Assembly: GCF_010078385.1 (NCBI RefSeq)
Contig: NZ_SIJC01000001.1
Coordinates: 248,001 to 312,000 of the forward strand
Origin: Chengkuizengella sediminis
GTDB taxonomy: Bacteria > Bacillota > Bacilli > Paenibacillales > KCTC-33759
Direction: 5' to 3'
DNA length: 64,000 nt
The notes below the pieces were generated by a model. The model made no database searches, was not told the DNA's origin, and saw only the letters and a list, made by a program, of their open reading frames with translations. The position numbers were made by a program, and so were the translations under genes. Numbering within the stretch: the stretch's first letter is position 1; every line of letters starts with the position of its first letter. Below are positions 1 to 7,975 of this stretch, piece by piece.

Positions 1-170
1 AAAAATAGAAAAGAGAATAGAAATATAAATGCACTCGGAAGCTCCATACTTTTGGCAACTTGCCCTTTTTTTCTAGCCTCTTGCCTTTTTTTAGGTGTCG
101 CTTTTTCCGTTTTTTCCCCAGCAAAACATTGCAAATCTAATTTCAATTGGTATCTTTGCAAGCGACTCAC
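1..170 (-). CDS. flhB: Flagellar export protein FlhB, N-terminal part (runs off the window)
   Basis: Only the first 56 codons are inside the window. The reading frame gives the conserved FlhB start, including [17 protein letters not shown] followed by the [12 protein letters not shown] basic segment and the beginning of the first membrane helix. FlhB is the switch protein of the flagellar type III export gate; the C-terminal cleavage domain lies outside. The start is taken as a GTG at 170, 18 bases after the fliR stop; a TTG three codons later is possible because the ribosome site is weak. Position directly after fliR is the normal fla/che order. Confidence 0.9.
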   Translation of the reverse strand, partial: MSRLQRYQLKLDLQCFAGEKTEKATPKKRQEARKKGQVAKSMELPSAFIFLFSFLF

Positions 171-188
171 ATCCTAAGTAACAACTTC

Positions 189-968
189 TTATATAATCAT
201 TAATAACTCTTCTAATCTCTTAAACATCTTCTCAAACAAGTCTTCATATAAATACAAAAAGCCAGTAACTAATGTAAATAAAACAAACAAGCCAACCATA
301 ATTTTAATCGGTATACCAATAACAAATAAGTTAAACTGTGGTGCTGTTCTAGCTAACATTCCTAATGCAACATCTACCAAAAACAAAACGGCTATTAAAG
401 GGGCAGACATTTGAAACGCCAAAAAAAACACATTTGTAAAAGTTGAAATGATAAATGTAGAAATATCACCATCATAAATTTTTGTAAAAAGTCCATTTGA
501 TAACGGCACCCATTCGTAACTATCCATAATGGCACGCAATAATAAATGGTGTCCATTCATAATTAAAAACAAAGTAATTGCTAACATGTATTTAAAATTA
601 CCAAGAATTGGCGTTTGCACACCAGTTATGGGGTCCATTACATTAGCCATACCAAATCCCATCTGTAGATCAACAAAAGCACCTGCAATTTGAACGACAG
701 TAAAAAAAAGATAAGCTGTAAATCCTAATAATAACCCTACCAAAATTTCTCTGAAAATAAATGTTATGTAATCACTATTAATCGGTACTGGTTCCTCTAA
801 TCCAGTAGACATGAAAGTTAATAACGTAATAAATAAAGACAAACCGATTTTATATTGTGTAGGTAGTCCTCTAAATGAAAAAATAGGAGAAACTACAAAA
901 AATGATGTTATTCGACAAAAAATTAGGATGACATTAGGTAAATATTGAAGAAAAAGGTCTATATACAT
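189..968 (-). CDS. fliR: Flagellar export gate protein FliR
   Basis: 259 residues, the usual FliR length. The protein has several hydrophobic membrane helices and the conserved QMGFGMANVMDP segment near residue 100 and a SAPLIAVLFLVDVALG helix near residue 190. FliR is a core subunit of the flagellar type III export gate in the cytoplasmic membrane, together with FliP and FliQ, and works with FlhB and FlhA. It lies between fliQ and flhB, as in other Bacillales fla/che operons. Confidence 0.97.
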   Translation of the reverse strand: MYIDLFLQYLPNVILIFCRITSFFVVSPIFSFRGLPTQYKIGLSLFITLLTFMSTGLEEPVPINSDYITFIFREILVGLLLGFTAYLFFTVVQIAGAFVDLQMGFGMANVMDPITGVQTPILGNFKYMLAITLFLIMNGHHLLLRAIMDSYEWVPLSNGLFTKIYDGDISTFIISTFTNVFFLAFQMSAPLIAVLFLVDVALGMLARTAPQFNLFVIGIPIKIMVGLFVLFTLVTGFLYLYEDLFEKMFKRLEELLMII

Positions 969-977
969 GGAGATTAC

Positions 978-1247
978 CTACCCAATAAATAAATATAAAT
1001 TATTAAACAAGTTAGAAGTGAAATCTACTAAAACCGTTAAAATCCATTCGCCAAAAACTAATAGTGCAATGAATACGGCAACGATTTTAGGCACAAACGC
1101 TAAAGTTTGCTCTTGTATTTGTGTTGTAGCTTGTAATATACTAACGATTAATCCAACAGCCAATGCGAGTAATATCATGGGTGCACTTACCTTTAATACG
1201 ATCCAAATGGCTTCAGCAGCCAAACTAATTATAAAATTTGAAGTCAT
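978..1247 (-). CDS. fliQ: Flagellar export gate protein FliQ
   Basis: 89 residues with two membrane helices, matching FliQ in size and in the central ATTQIQEQTLAFVPKI segment. FliQ packs around the FliP/FliR core of the export gate in the membrane. The ATG at 1247 follows a GGGAGA ribosome site. The gene is 9 bases from fliR, but is separated from fliP by about 200 bases that hold a repeat element, an unusual break in an otherwise compact operon. Confidence 0.97.
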   Translation of the reverse strand: MTSNFIISLAAEAIWIVLKVSAPMILLALAVGLIVSILQATTQIQEQTLAFVPKIVAVFIALLVFGEWILTVLVDFTSNLFNNLYLFIG

Positions 1248-1270
1248 AAATATTCTCCCTTAAATTACGT

Positions 1271-1431
1271 GTTCAAAAAGTTCAGTTTTCAGCACCAAGA
1301 AAGTGAATGTCAGATTCGACGTCGAGTAGACCTCCTCGAGATACTTCGTGATCACTGCTTAATATCAGTCACGTCCTGTGACTAATGCAGTACCAGCACG
1401 TCCTGTGCTGGCAAAAGGGGACTTTTTGAAC
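1271..1431. repeat. 161-bp intergenic element with perfect 11-bp terminal inverted repeats
   Basis: The ends are GTTCAAAAAGT (1271-1281) and ACTTTTTGAAC (1421-1431), exact inverted copies. Inside are two perfect hairpins with the same five-base loop: AGTCAC-GTCCT-GTGACT (1367-1383) and CCAGCAC-GTCCT-GTGCTGG (1393-1411). No coding potential is evident. A close relative lies at 21445-21819 between trmFO and topA. Sitting between fliQ and fliP, it would be transcribed within the flagellar mRNA. It looks like a MITE or another small non-autonomous repeat; I do not recognise a named family and see no clear target duplication. Confidence 0.8.
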
Positions 1432-1445
1432 AACCTCTTAAAGCG

Positions 1446-2123
1446 CTATGGATTAAAGCTAAGCAACAATGATTTAACTACCAAATGCCAGCCGTCTACT
1501 AAAATAAACAATAATATTTTAAACGGCAAAGAAATCATAACTGGCGGTAACATCATCATACCCATGGACATTAACACACTGGATACGACCATATCAATAA
1601 TTAAAAAAGGAATAAATATCATAAACCCCATTTCAAAAGCGGTCTTTAATTCACTAATTGCAAAAGCTGGAATTAATGCAGTAAGGGGAATATCATATAA
1701 CGTTTCTGGTTTTTCAACATTGGCATATTCTAAAAACAATAACAAATCTTGATCCCTTGTATGTGGGACCATAAATTCTTTCATTTCATTGGCAACATTT
1801 ACAAAAGCTTGTGTCTGATCAATTTCTTCCTTTAACAACGGTTGCAATGCATTTTCATTAATATCCCCTATCGTTGGAGCCATAACAAATAATGTAATAA
1901 ACAATGCGAGACCAATCAAAACCTGATTGGGTGGCATTTGTTGAGTTGCCAAACTCGTCCTGACAAAGCCAAGTACAATTACAATTCGAGTAAAACTAGT
2001 CATCAATAAGAGAATCGCAGGTGCAATACTCAAAATAGTAATGAGGAGTAAAATTGTAACTGTATTTGAAGGCTCGATTCCAGGTATTTCGGGAATGATT
2101 GGCAAAGTAAGTGAGTTAATCAT
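1446..2123 (-). CDS. fliP: Flagellar export gate protein FliP
   Basis: 225 residues with the FliP signature regions: an N-terminal hydrophobic segment, LLLMTSFTRIVIVLGFVRTSLATQ near residues 40-60, the QMPPNQVLIGLALFIT stretch, and two C-terminal helices beginning GFMIFIPFLIIDMVVSS. FliP forms the pentameric core of the export gate with FliR. The start overlaps the end of fliO by 8 bases, which suggests translational coupling. Downstream, the gap before fliQ holds a repeat element. Confidence 0.97.
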   Translation of the reverse strand: MINSLTLPIIPEIPGIEPSNTVTILLLITILSIAPAILLLMTSFTRIVIVLGFVRTSLATQQMPPNQVLIGLALFITLFVMAPTIGDINENALQPLLKEEIDQTQAFVNVANEMKEFMVPHTRDQDLLLFLEYANVEKPETLYDIPLTALIPAFAISELKTAFEMGFMIFIPFLIIDMVVSSVLMSMGMMMLPPVMISLPFKILLFILVDGWHLVVKSLLLSFNP

Positions 2124-2676
2124 CTTTATTCTCCCGATCTTTATTTTTATCTTTTATTAACATAGAATCGATTTTTTGATTTCGTTTTTTTACGTTATTC
2201 ATTTTCTCATAAATAACTTCGTGAAAAGTAGAACTACTCTGATTTTCATTATGTATTTCCTCTGCGTTCTTCTTATTCAGACCATTGAATAATGATTTAA
2301 AGTTCACCAAATTGATGGATTTCTGATTAGAATTCAGTGTCTGTTTAATAAGGTTAATCTTTTCTATTTGATCAATTTTATCAATAAGTTGTACCTCATC
2401 ACCTACCCCAATCAAATAAATGTCTCCACCAAACTCAATAACTTGAATTGAATTCTTCTGTCCAAGTTTAACTCCACCTAAGTGTTTAATTAAACTATTA
2501 GACAACCAAGTATTTTTTTTAGATAGAAACTTAAATACTAAAAATATCAAAGCAATAATAGATAACAACACAAAAAAAACAAGTAAAAATTGTTCCGTTA
2601 ATCCCTCTCCAGGATTCTTTAGAAGAGGGGGCATTAGTTTATTAAAAGTATAGGTTGTATTTTTGAGCGTAACCAA
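2116..2676 (-). CDS. fliO: Flagellar biosynthesis protein FliO (FliZ of B. subtilis)
   Basis: 186 residues. One hydrophobic helix (about residues 28-48, EQFLLVFFVLLSIIALIFL) is followed by a small domain with GGVKLGQKNSIQVIEFGG and a charged tail, the FliO pattern. FliO assists assembly of the FliP ring. The start is uncertain: a TTG at 2676 is used, with an AGGA about 11 bases upstream. The tail rich in Lys, Asn and Asp is poorly conserved in this family. It lies between cheY and fliP as in B. subtilis. Confidence 0.87.
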   Translation of the reverse strand: MVTLKNTTYTFNKLMPPLLKNPGEGLTEQFLLVFFVLLSIIALIFLVFKFLSKKNTWLSNSLIKHLGGVKLGQKNSIQVIEFGGDIYLIGVGDEVQLIDKIDQIEKINLIKQTLNSNQKSINLVNFKSLFNGLNKKNAEEIHNENQSSSTFHEVIYEKMNNVKKRNQKIDSMLIKDKNKDRENKDD

Positions 2677-2707
2677 AAATGAACAATCCTTTCTATTGAT
2701 GTATCAA

Positions 2708-3070
2708 TTAATTAAGTGTTTTTTTAATCGCCTCAATTACACGGTCAGCTTGAAAAGGTTTTACTATAAAATCTTTAGCACCGGCTTGAATCGCATCAAT
2801 CACCATTGCTTGCTGACCCATTGCAGAACACATTATAACCTTAGAATTAGGATCAATTTTTTTAATTTCTTTAAGAGCTTCAATTCCATCCATCTCAGGC
2901 ATTGTAATATCCATTGTCACTAAATCTGGTTGCAGTTCTCTATATTTTTCAATTGCTTGTGAACCATCAATCGCTTCACCTACAACATCAAACCCATTCT
3001 TCGATAAAATATCTTTGATCATCATTCTCATAAAAGCAGCATCATCTACGATTAAAATTTTGTTAGCCAT
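2708..3070 (-). CDS. cheY: Chemotaxis response regulator CheY
   Basis: A 120-residue single receiver domain. The acidic pair is D9/D10, the phosphoacceptor is D54 in VTMDITMPEMDG, the switch hydroxyl is S82 in MCSAMG, and the conserved lysine is K104 in IVKPF. It has no output domain. Phospho-CheY binds the switch proteins FliM and FliY to control flagellar rotation. It lies directly after fliY in the operon, the normal Bacillus arrangement. Confidence 0.96.
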   Translation of the reverse strand: MANKILIVDDAAFMRMMIKDILSKNGFDVVGEAIDGSQAIEKYRELQPDLVTMDITMPEMDGIEALKEIKKIDPNSKVIMCSAMGQQAMVIDAIQAGAKDFIVKPFQADRVIEAIKKTLN

Positions 3071-3086
3071 ATAATTCCCTCCGCAT

Positions 3087-4271
3087 TTATTGTATTTTGT
3101 TTAGTCGATCGACTTGATTAATTATTTCAGTTACTCTGACACCGAAGTTTTCATCTATGACAACCACTTCACCCTTGGCAATGTTTTTGTCATTAACCAG
3201 AATGTCTACCGGTTCACCAGCTAATTTATCTAGTTCAATAATGGATCCCTGCGTTAATTCCAAAATCTCCTTGACCTTTTTTTTAGTTCTTCCTAATTCT
3301 ACAGTGACATTCAAAGGGATATCAAGTAATAAATTCAAATTTACTTGATCTGAATGTGTAACATTAGTTTGAGTAAAGTTTTCAAATTGAACATGCTGTA
3401 CGTTAACATTTGAGTTCATAGGATTCTTATTAACTAAATTCCGTTGTTCCTGATGGGTTTGATTCATTTCTTGATATGATCTGTTAACTTCCAGTTCTTT
3501 TTGTACAGGTTGATTTACAGATTGTTGTACAGGTTGTGATAAATTAGATGCTGAATCTGATTGTAATGTATTTTCAACAGTGGTTGTTTGTTCCTCACTC
3601 TGTTCTGCATCCCCCCCTATTAAACTATTGACTAGATTTTTAGCAAATGGTATCGATACTAGCTGCATAATCGTTGAATCTATCAGATCAGCGATTTTCA
3701 ATCTAAAAGATACTTTTATAACCACATCATCTGAAGGTAAATCTCTCTGATGATCCGTGTCTATAACATTAATGCTTGGTGGTGATATATTTACAGTACG
3801 GTTGAAAATAGTTGACATGGATGTTGCTGATGATCCCATCATTTGATTCATGGCTTCCTGAACTGCACTAATGTGAATTTCAGTTATTTTATCTGCAACG
3901 TTTGTCCCATCACCACCTAGCATAAGATCCGCAATGATTTTTGAATCTTCTTCAGCAATGACTAATAAGTTAATTCCCTCCAAACCAGCAATATACTCTA
4001 CGTGCACTGCTAGATGAGGATGCTTAAACTCTTTTTTTAATTCTTCTTTTAAAGCAATAGAAACATTCGGAGTTGTAATATCCACTTTTTGCCCAATTAA
4101 TGTTGATAAAGCTGTAGCAGCACTACCGAATGTGATATTTCCAATTTCACCAAGAGCATCCATTTCCAAGGAAGATAAATATTGATGGATATCCATTGAT
4201 TGATTTTGCTCGGACGGTTGGTTAAGTAATGCATCTATTTCTTCTTGTGTTAATAAGTTTTTACTATTCAT
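3087..4271 (-). CDS. fliY: Flagellar switch protein and CheY phosphatase FliY
   Basis: 394 residues. The N-terminus has the EIDALLNQ CheY-binding motif. The central CheC-like region has both phosphatase sites of the form D/S-x3-E-x2-N: DALGEIGN near residue 41 and SAVQEAMN near residue 135. A glutamine-rich linker (about residues 220-300) leads to a C-terminal FliN/SpoA domain. FliY is part of the C-ring and dephosphorylates CheY-P. The ATG at 4271 is chosen because AGGAGG lies six bases upstream. It overlaps the end of fliM by 8 bases. Confidence 0.96.
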   Translation of the reverse strand: MNSKNLLTQEEIDALLNQPSEQNQSMDIHQYLSSLEMDALGEIGNITFGSAATALSTLIGQKVDITTPNVSIALKEELKKEFKHPHLAVHVEYIAGLEGINLLVIAEEDSKIIADLMLGGDGTNVADKITEIHISAVQEAMNQMMGSSATSMSTIFNRTVNISPPSINVIDTDHQRDLPSDDVVIKVSFRLKIADLIDSTIMQLVSIPFAKNLVNSLIGGDAEQSEEQTTTVENTLQSDSASNLSQPVQQSVNQPVQKELEVNRSYQEMNQTHQEQRNLVNKNPMNSNVNVQHVQFENFTQTNVTHSDQVNLNLLLDIPLNVTVELGRTKKKVKEILELTQGSIIELDKLAGEPVDILVNDKNIAKGEVVVIDENFGVRVTEIINQVDRLNKIQ

Positions 4272-5262
4272 TTCCACCCTCCTCCTCGTTTAAAATCTCT
4301 TCGATTTTTATTGCTAGTTTCCCATTTAATTCACCTGGTCTTCCGATGAATTTTTCCTTGTCACCAATATTTAAGGTCAATCCTCTTTGAATGGATTTAT
4401 CTAATTTAATAACATCGCCTTCTACTATATTTAAAAATTCATGGACGGATATACTTGAATTGCCTAACTGAGCAACGACAGGTAACGTAGTATTATGTAT
4501 TCTTCTCTCTAGAGCTTCTATTTCAACAGGGTTTTTTTCTGACTTTTTTTCTGATATAAACCAATGATGATCAGATAATCTAGACATTATTGGTTCAATG
4601 ACAACATGTGGTATACACAAATTCATCATTCCAGAAAAATCTCCAATGTTTGTTCTCATTGATATAAGGGCGATAGTTTCGTTTGGAGAAACAATTTGAA
4701 TAAATTGCGGATTTGTCTCCAAAGCAGTGAGTTTAGGTGTGACATCTATCACTGATTTCCATGCTTCTTTAAAACTATCAAACGCTCTTATAAATATTCT
4801 TTCTAAGACCATGGTTTCAATCTCTGTCAAAGTCGTAACATTTGAAGAATTAGTTCCAACGCCTCCAAGCAAACGGTCAATCATGGCGTATGCAATATTA
4901 GGATGTACTTCCAAAACCATCCTTCCTTTTAAAGGTTCAGCTTCAAATATATTTAAAATCGTCGTTTTTGGAATAGAGCGTATAAATTCGTCATATGGCA
5001 ACTGTTCAACTTGAACGACTTTAATTTGCATAAAAGTCCTTAATTGTGCCGAAAAATAGGTTGTTAAATATCTAGCAAAATTCTCATGTATTCTTGACAA
5101 ACTTCTGATATGATCCTTTGAAAACCGAACCGCTCTTTTAAAGTCATATGCTCGTATCTTTTTTGCAGATTCCTCTTTTTTTAGCTCTTCTGCATCCATC
5201 TCACCAGAAGAAAGAGCAGTTAATAAAGCATCAATTTCATTCTGGGATAGAATATCTACCAA
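4264..5262 (-). CDS. fliM: Flagellar motor switch protein FliM
   Basis: 332 residues, typical length. The N-terminal CheY-binding peptide LSQNEIDALLTALS is followed by the FliM middle domain (including RAYDFKRAVRFSKDHIRSL) and a C-terminal SpoA domain. FliM is the C-ring component that receives CheY-P and sets rotation direction. The start is a TTG at 5262 with AAGGAG eight bases upstream; no better ATG is near. It overlaps fliY. Confidence 0.97.
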   Translation of the reverse strand: MVDILSQNEIDALLTALSSGEMDAEELKKEESAKKIRAYDFKRAVRFSKDHIRSLSRIHENFARYLTTYFSAQLRTFMQIKVVQVEQLPYDEFIRSIPKTTILNIFEAEPLKGRMVLEVHPNIAYAMIDRLLGGVGTNSSNVTTLTEIETMVLERIFIRAFDSFKEAWKSVIDVTPKLTALETNPQFIQIVSPNETIALISMRTNIGDFSGMMNLCIPHVVIEPIMSRLSDHHWFISEKKSEKNPVEIEALERRIHNTTLPVVAQLGNSSISVHEFLNIVEGDVIKLDKSIQRGLTLNIGDKEKFIGRPGELNGKLAIKIEEILNEEEGGNE

Positions 5263-5293
5263 TTAAACCACTCCTTAAGCACGGTTAGCGCTG

Positions 5294-5731
5294 TTATATC
5301 CTACTAACAACTCGATCTGTAATGTGAACTTGCTCTAATGTACCTTCTGTTAGAATTGGATTAATGATATCCTTCAGCTTGTTTATGATTAAATCTAAAT
5401 CTTGACTATCACTCATCTCATTCGCTTTCGTATCTGCTAATAAACGAATGACATTTGATTCTACTATATGTATTGAGGCTTCTAATTCCTCTTTTGCATC
5501 CTTATTATCAAGTTGAAACGCAAAACTTATTCTTATTAAATAGTTTAGATCCGCAAGATTTGTTGTTACATCATCCATAAAAACAGTTAGTTCTTGAATC
5601 TCTTGAGCACTTGGATTCTCAGTTGATACGGGTTCGTTTTTGACCCAATCCCAAAATATAAATGCTGATAAAATAATTAAAGTAATAAACACCAAAATAA
5701 AAATGAGTGAGAATAATAGATTTCTTGACAC
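5294..5731 (-). CDS. fliL: Flagellar basal-body protein FliL
   Basis: 145 residues with one N-terminal membrane helix (about residues 5-28) and a periplasmic-side domain ending in the ILTEGTLEQVHITDRVV segment, a typical FliL layout. FliL supports stator function around the motor. The start is a GTG whose first base is the last base of the swrD TAG stop, a one-base overlap that points to translational coupling. It lies between swrD and fliM as in B. subtilis. Confidence 0.92.
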   Translation of the reverse strand: MSRNLLFSLIFILVFITLIILSAFIFWDWVKNEPVSTENPSAQEIQELTVFMDDVTTNLADLNYLIRISFAFQLDNKDAKEELEASIHIVESNVIRLLADTKANEMSDSQDLDLIINKLKDIINPILTEGTLEQVHITDRVVSRI

Positions 5732-5952
5732 TATGATCCCTCCACATTTTGGGATTTAACCGCAGCATTCATAATACCAATATCATGAAGGTAGTTTTTT
5801 ATTAATACTATCACATCTTTTACCTTTTCGAGAACCAGTATTTTTTTGCCGTTGGTTAAAGTTATAATTGTCTCAGGTATATCTTCAATTGTTTCTATTA
5901 GTAAGGCATTAATAGAAACTTTTTTTCCGTTGATTCGAGTCACAGTAATCAT
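5731..5952 (-). CDS. swrD: FlbD family protein, SwrD-like
   Basis: 73 residues from the second of two adjacent ATG codons. The start MITVTRINGKKVSINALLIE and the NGKKILVLEKV turn match the FlbD/SwrD family. In B. subtilis SwrD raises flagellar motor power and is needed for swarming. The second ATG is preferred because B. subtilis SwrD begins with the equivalent MIKLTRLNG and because spacing to the GGGGG ribosome site is better. It lies between flgE and fliL, the family's usual place. Confidence 0.88.
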   Translation of the reverse strand: MITVTRINGKKVSINALLIETIEDIPETIITLTNGKKILVLEKVKDVIVLIKNYLHDIGIMNAAVKSQNVEGS

Positions 5953-6088
5953 CATTTACCCCCAATTGATAGTTTGAAGCATATTCAGTGGGATAGTCAT
6001 TCATCATTCACCCACTGAACTTCACTTCAAGTTATCCGTATTAACAGTTCATATTCTCCTTATTTGTCGTAAAGAGGAGTTACTTGGA

Positions 6089-6919
6089 TTATCGTTTCAA
6101 GTTAACTATCTCTTGAAGAATCTCATCAGATGTAGTAATTATTCTTGAATTAGATTGAAATCCACGCTGAGCAACAATCATTTCTGAAAATTCAGCAGTT
6201 AAATCTACATTTGACATCTCTAACTGCCCAGAGATAATAGAACCTGTCCCAGTGTCAGGATCATTTGCTTGCCCTATTAAATCCAAAGGATCTTCAGCTT
6301 CTGCATCTGAATTTGGAGTAACTCTGTATAGGTTTCCACCTAACTTTTCTAGTCCTGATGGATTTGTAACTTTGCCAATTCCGATTCGAATGTCAGTTCC
6401 TTCTGATACTCCATCCACATTTACAGAAACAATTTCACCATCTTGAGCAATATAAAATGATGTCACTTCTTCAGTATCTATCGTAATAATTTCTCCCTCG
6501 GAATCTAGCAAAAACATACCATTAGCATTAACAATATTTCCATTAGCATCTATTGAAAAATTCCCTGCTCGTGTTAAATAAGCTGTCTCAACATCTGAAT
6601 TAGGTGCAACTGCAAAAAATCCATCACCATCAATTCTGAGATCAGTTGGTACATTTGTAGTCATTGCACTACCAGGAGTATGGATCGTATCGATCGCTCC
6701 AACAGTAACACCCAGACCGATTTCCTTTGCGTTACTACCACCAGTTACATCGTTTGGAGCTGTTCCACCTGAAATTTGTTGGCTTAATACGTCTTGGAAC
6801 ATCACTCTTCCAGCCTTAAAACCTGTTGTATTCACGTTTGCGATATTATTACCAATGACATCTAATTTTGTTTGAAAGCCTTGCATTCCAGATATTCCTG
6901 AATATAAAGATCTTAACAT
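6089..6919 (-). CDS. flgE: Flagellar hook protein FlgE (FlgE/FlgG family)
   Basis: 276 residues, close to the short Bacillus hook protein (about 264). The N-terminus MLRSLYSGISGMQGFQTKL with NNIANVNTTGFK and the C-terminus EMSNVDLTAEFSEMIVAQRG are the rod/hook-family motifs that form the coiled-coil D0 domain. The position after flgD and before swrD identifies it as hook protein; database tools may label the same family FlgG. It is exported by the type III apparatus and has no signal peptide. Confidence 0.9.
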   Translation of the reverse strand: MLRSLYSGISGMQGFQTKLDVIGNNIANVNTTGFKAGRVMFQDVLSQQISGGTAPNDVTGGSNAKEIGLGVTVGAIDTIHTPGSAMTTNVPTDLRIDGDGFFAVAPNSDVETAYLTRAGNFSIDANGNIVNANGMFLLDSEGEIITIDTEEVTSFYIAQDGEIVSVNVDGVSEGTDIRIGIGKVTNPSGLEKLGGNLYRVTPNSDAEAEDPLDLIGQANDPDTGTGSIISGQLEMSNVDLTAEFSEMIVAQRGFQSNSRIITTSDEILQEIVNLKR

Positions 6920-7005
6920 TTAGCTCACTCCCACTATTTATAATTGAATTGGTTGCTTCTGTCGGTCCACAACCATAGGCCTCCTATAAGGTCCAGCCTA
7001 GTATA

Positions 7006-7389
7006 TTATTTTATAACTAAAGCACTATCAATTTTTGTAAAAACATGATCTTTTAAGGAATTACTATCGATAGCTGTTACAACTGTTCGATTTTTGATAT
7101 TAACAATAAATGCTGTATTATCAAATAATATCAAAGAATCTTGAGCTCCTTTTGCAGAAGCATTATCTATTGCTTTGTTTATTTTTTGAATCTGATCAGG
7201 TTGTAACTGGATGCCTCTTTGTTTTAACCTCAGCTCTGCATGGTTGCTGAAATTTAACATCTCATCTTGAAGCAGCTTTTCAAAAGTTTGATGATTATTG
7301 TTCTGTTTTGATAAGGATTGAGATTTATTTTTTATATTTGGTGGAATTTGATTTGTTTGTAAATGACCTATCATTTTTCGATCAATCAC
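7006..7389 (-). CDS. Flagellar operon protein, TIGR02530 type
   Basis: 127 residues, mostly polar. Conserved parts are NFSNHAELRLKQRGIQL (about residues 46-62) and LILFDNTAFIVNIKNRTVVTAID near the C-terminus, which match a small family found beside flgD and flgE in Paenibacillus and clostridial flagellar operons. Its role is not established; a scaffold or export-assist role is only inferred from position. The GTG start overlaps the flgD TAG stop by one base. Confidence 0.8.
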   Translation of the reverse strand: MIDRKMIGHLQTNQIPPNIKNKSQSLSKQNNNHQTFEKLLQDEMLNFSNHAELRLKQRGIQLQPDQIQKINKAIDNASAKGAQDSLILFDNTAFIVNIKNRTVVTAIDSNSLKDHVFTKIDSALVIK

Positions 7390-7946
7390 TATTCATCCAC
7401 TCCATCATCATCTTCAAGTATTGTTTCTTCAATAGTATCAATGGTTGAATCAATTTCTGTGTTATCATTACTATTTATACCTTCATCAATAACAGGTTCG
7501 TTGGAAATAGTGGATTCTGAAATTTTAGTAATATAATCTAAAGGAATTTCTTCCCCTTCAACGATTGCAAACTGTGCCCCATCTTTAATGCTGATTGATT
7601 CAACAAGTCCAGTTTTAGTTATTACCTCAAGCGACAAAGTATCAAAATAACTATACGAAATCTCTTTTCCAATCATATCTGAGGAAATTCCGATAGATTG
7701 ACGTAATAGTTGAACTTCTTCAGTCATGTTCATCAATTGTTCTAAAGAACTAAACTGAGCCATCTGTGCTATAAACTCTTGGTCGTTTAAAGGTTCTAAA
7801 GGGTCTTGATATTTCAATTGTTCAACAAGAAGAGTTAAAAACTCATTTTTCCCAAGATTGTTTTGTTCTTCAGATGTAGAAATATTTTGATTCACTGATG
7901 AATAATTAGGCCACACATTAGTGACTCCAGGTATATAGGTGGACAT
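7389..7946 (-). CDS. flgD: Flagellar hook-capping protein FlgD
   Basis: 185 residues. The N-terminal FlgD signature is clear: NLGKNEFLTLLVEQLKYQDP then LEPLNDQEFIAQMAQFSSLEQ. FlgD caps the growing hook to let FlgE subunits assemble. The C-terminus is an acidic Glu/Asp/Ile tail with no recognisable domain. It lies between fliK and the TIGR02530-type gene, and overlaps the latter by one base. Confidence 0.95.
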   Translation of the reverse strand: MSTYIPGVTNVWPNYSSVNQNISTSEEQNNLGKNEFLTLLVEQLKYQDPLEPLNDQEFIAQMAQFSSLEQLMNMTEEVQLLRQSIGISSDMIGKEISYSYFDTLSLEVITKTGLVESISIKDGAQFAIVEGEEIPLDYITKISESTISNEPVIDEGINSNDNTEIDSTIDTIEETILEDDDGVDE

Positions 7947-7975
7947 GTCCTTGCCTCCTTCAAATAATTATTTAT

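Noticed and set aside
967-1263. Plus-strand open frame across fliQ
   Set aside because: It is antisense to fliQ, which has full family features and a ribosome site; no homology is visible in the plus frame.
1361-1411. CRISPR-like repeat with short spacers
   Set aside because: The repeated units are hairpins with different stems and only a five-base common loop; there is no constant repeat and no cas gene.
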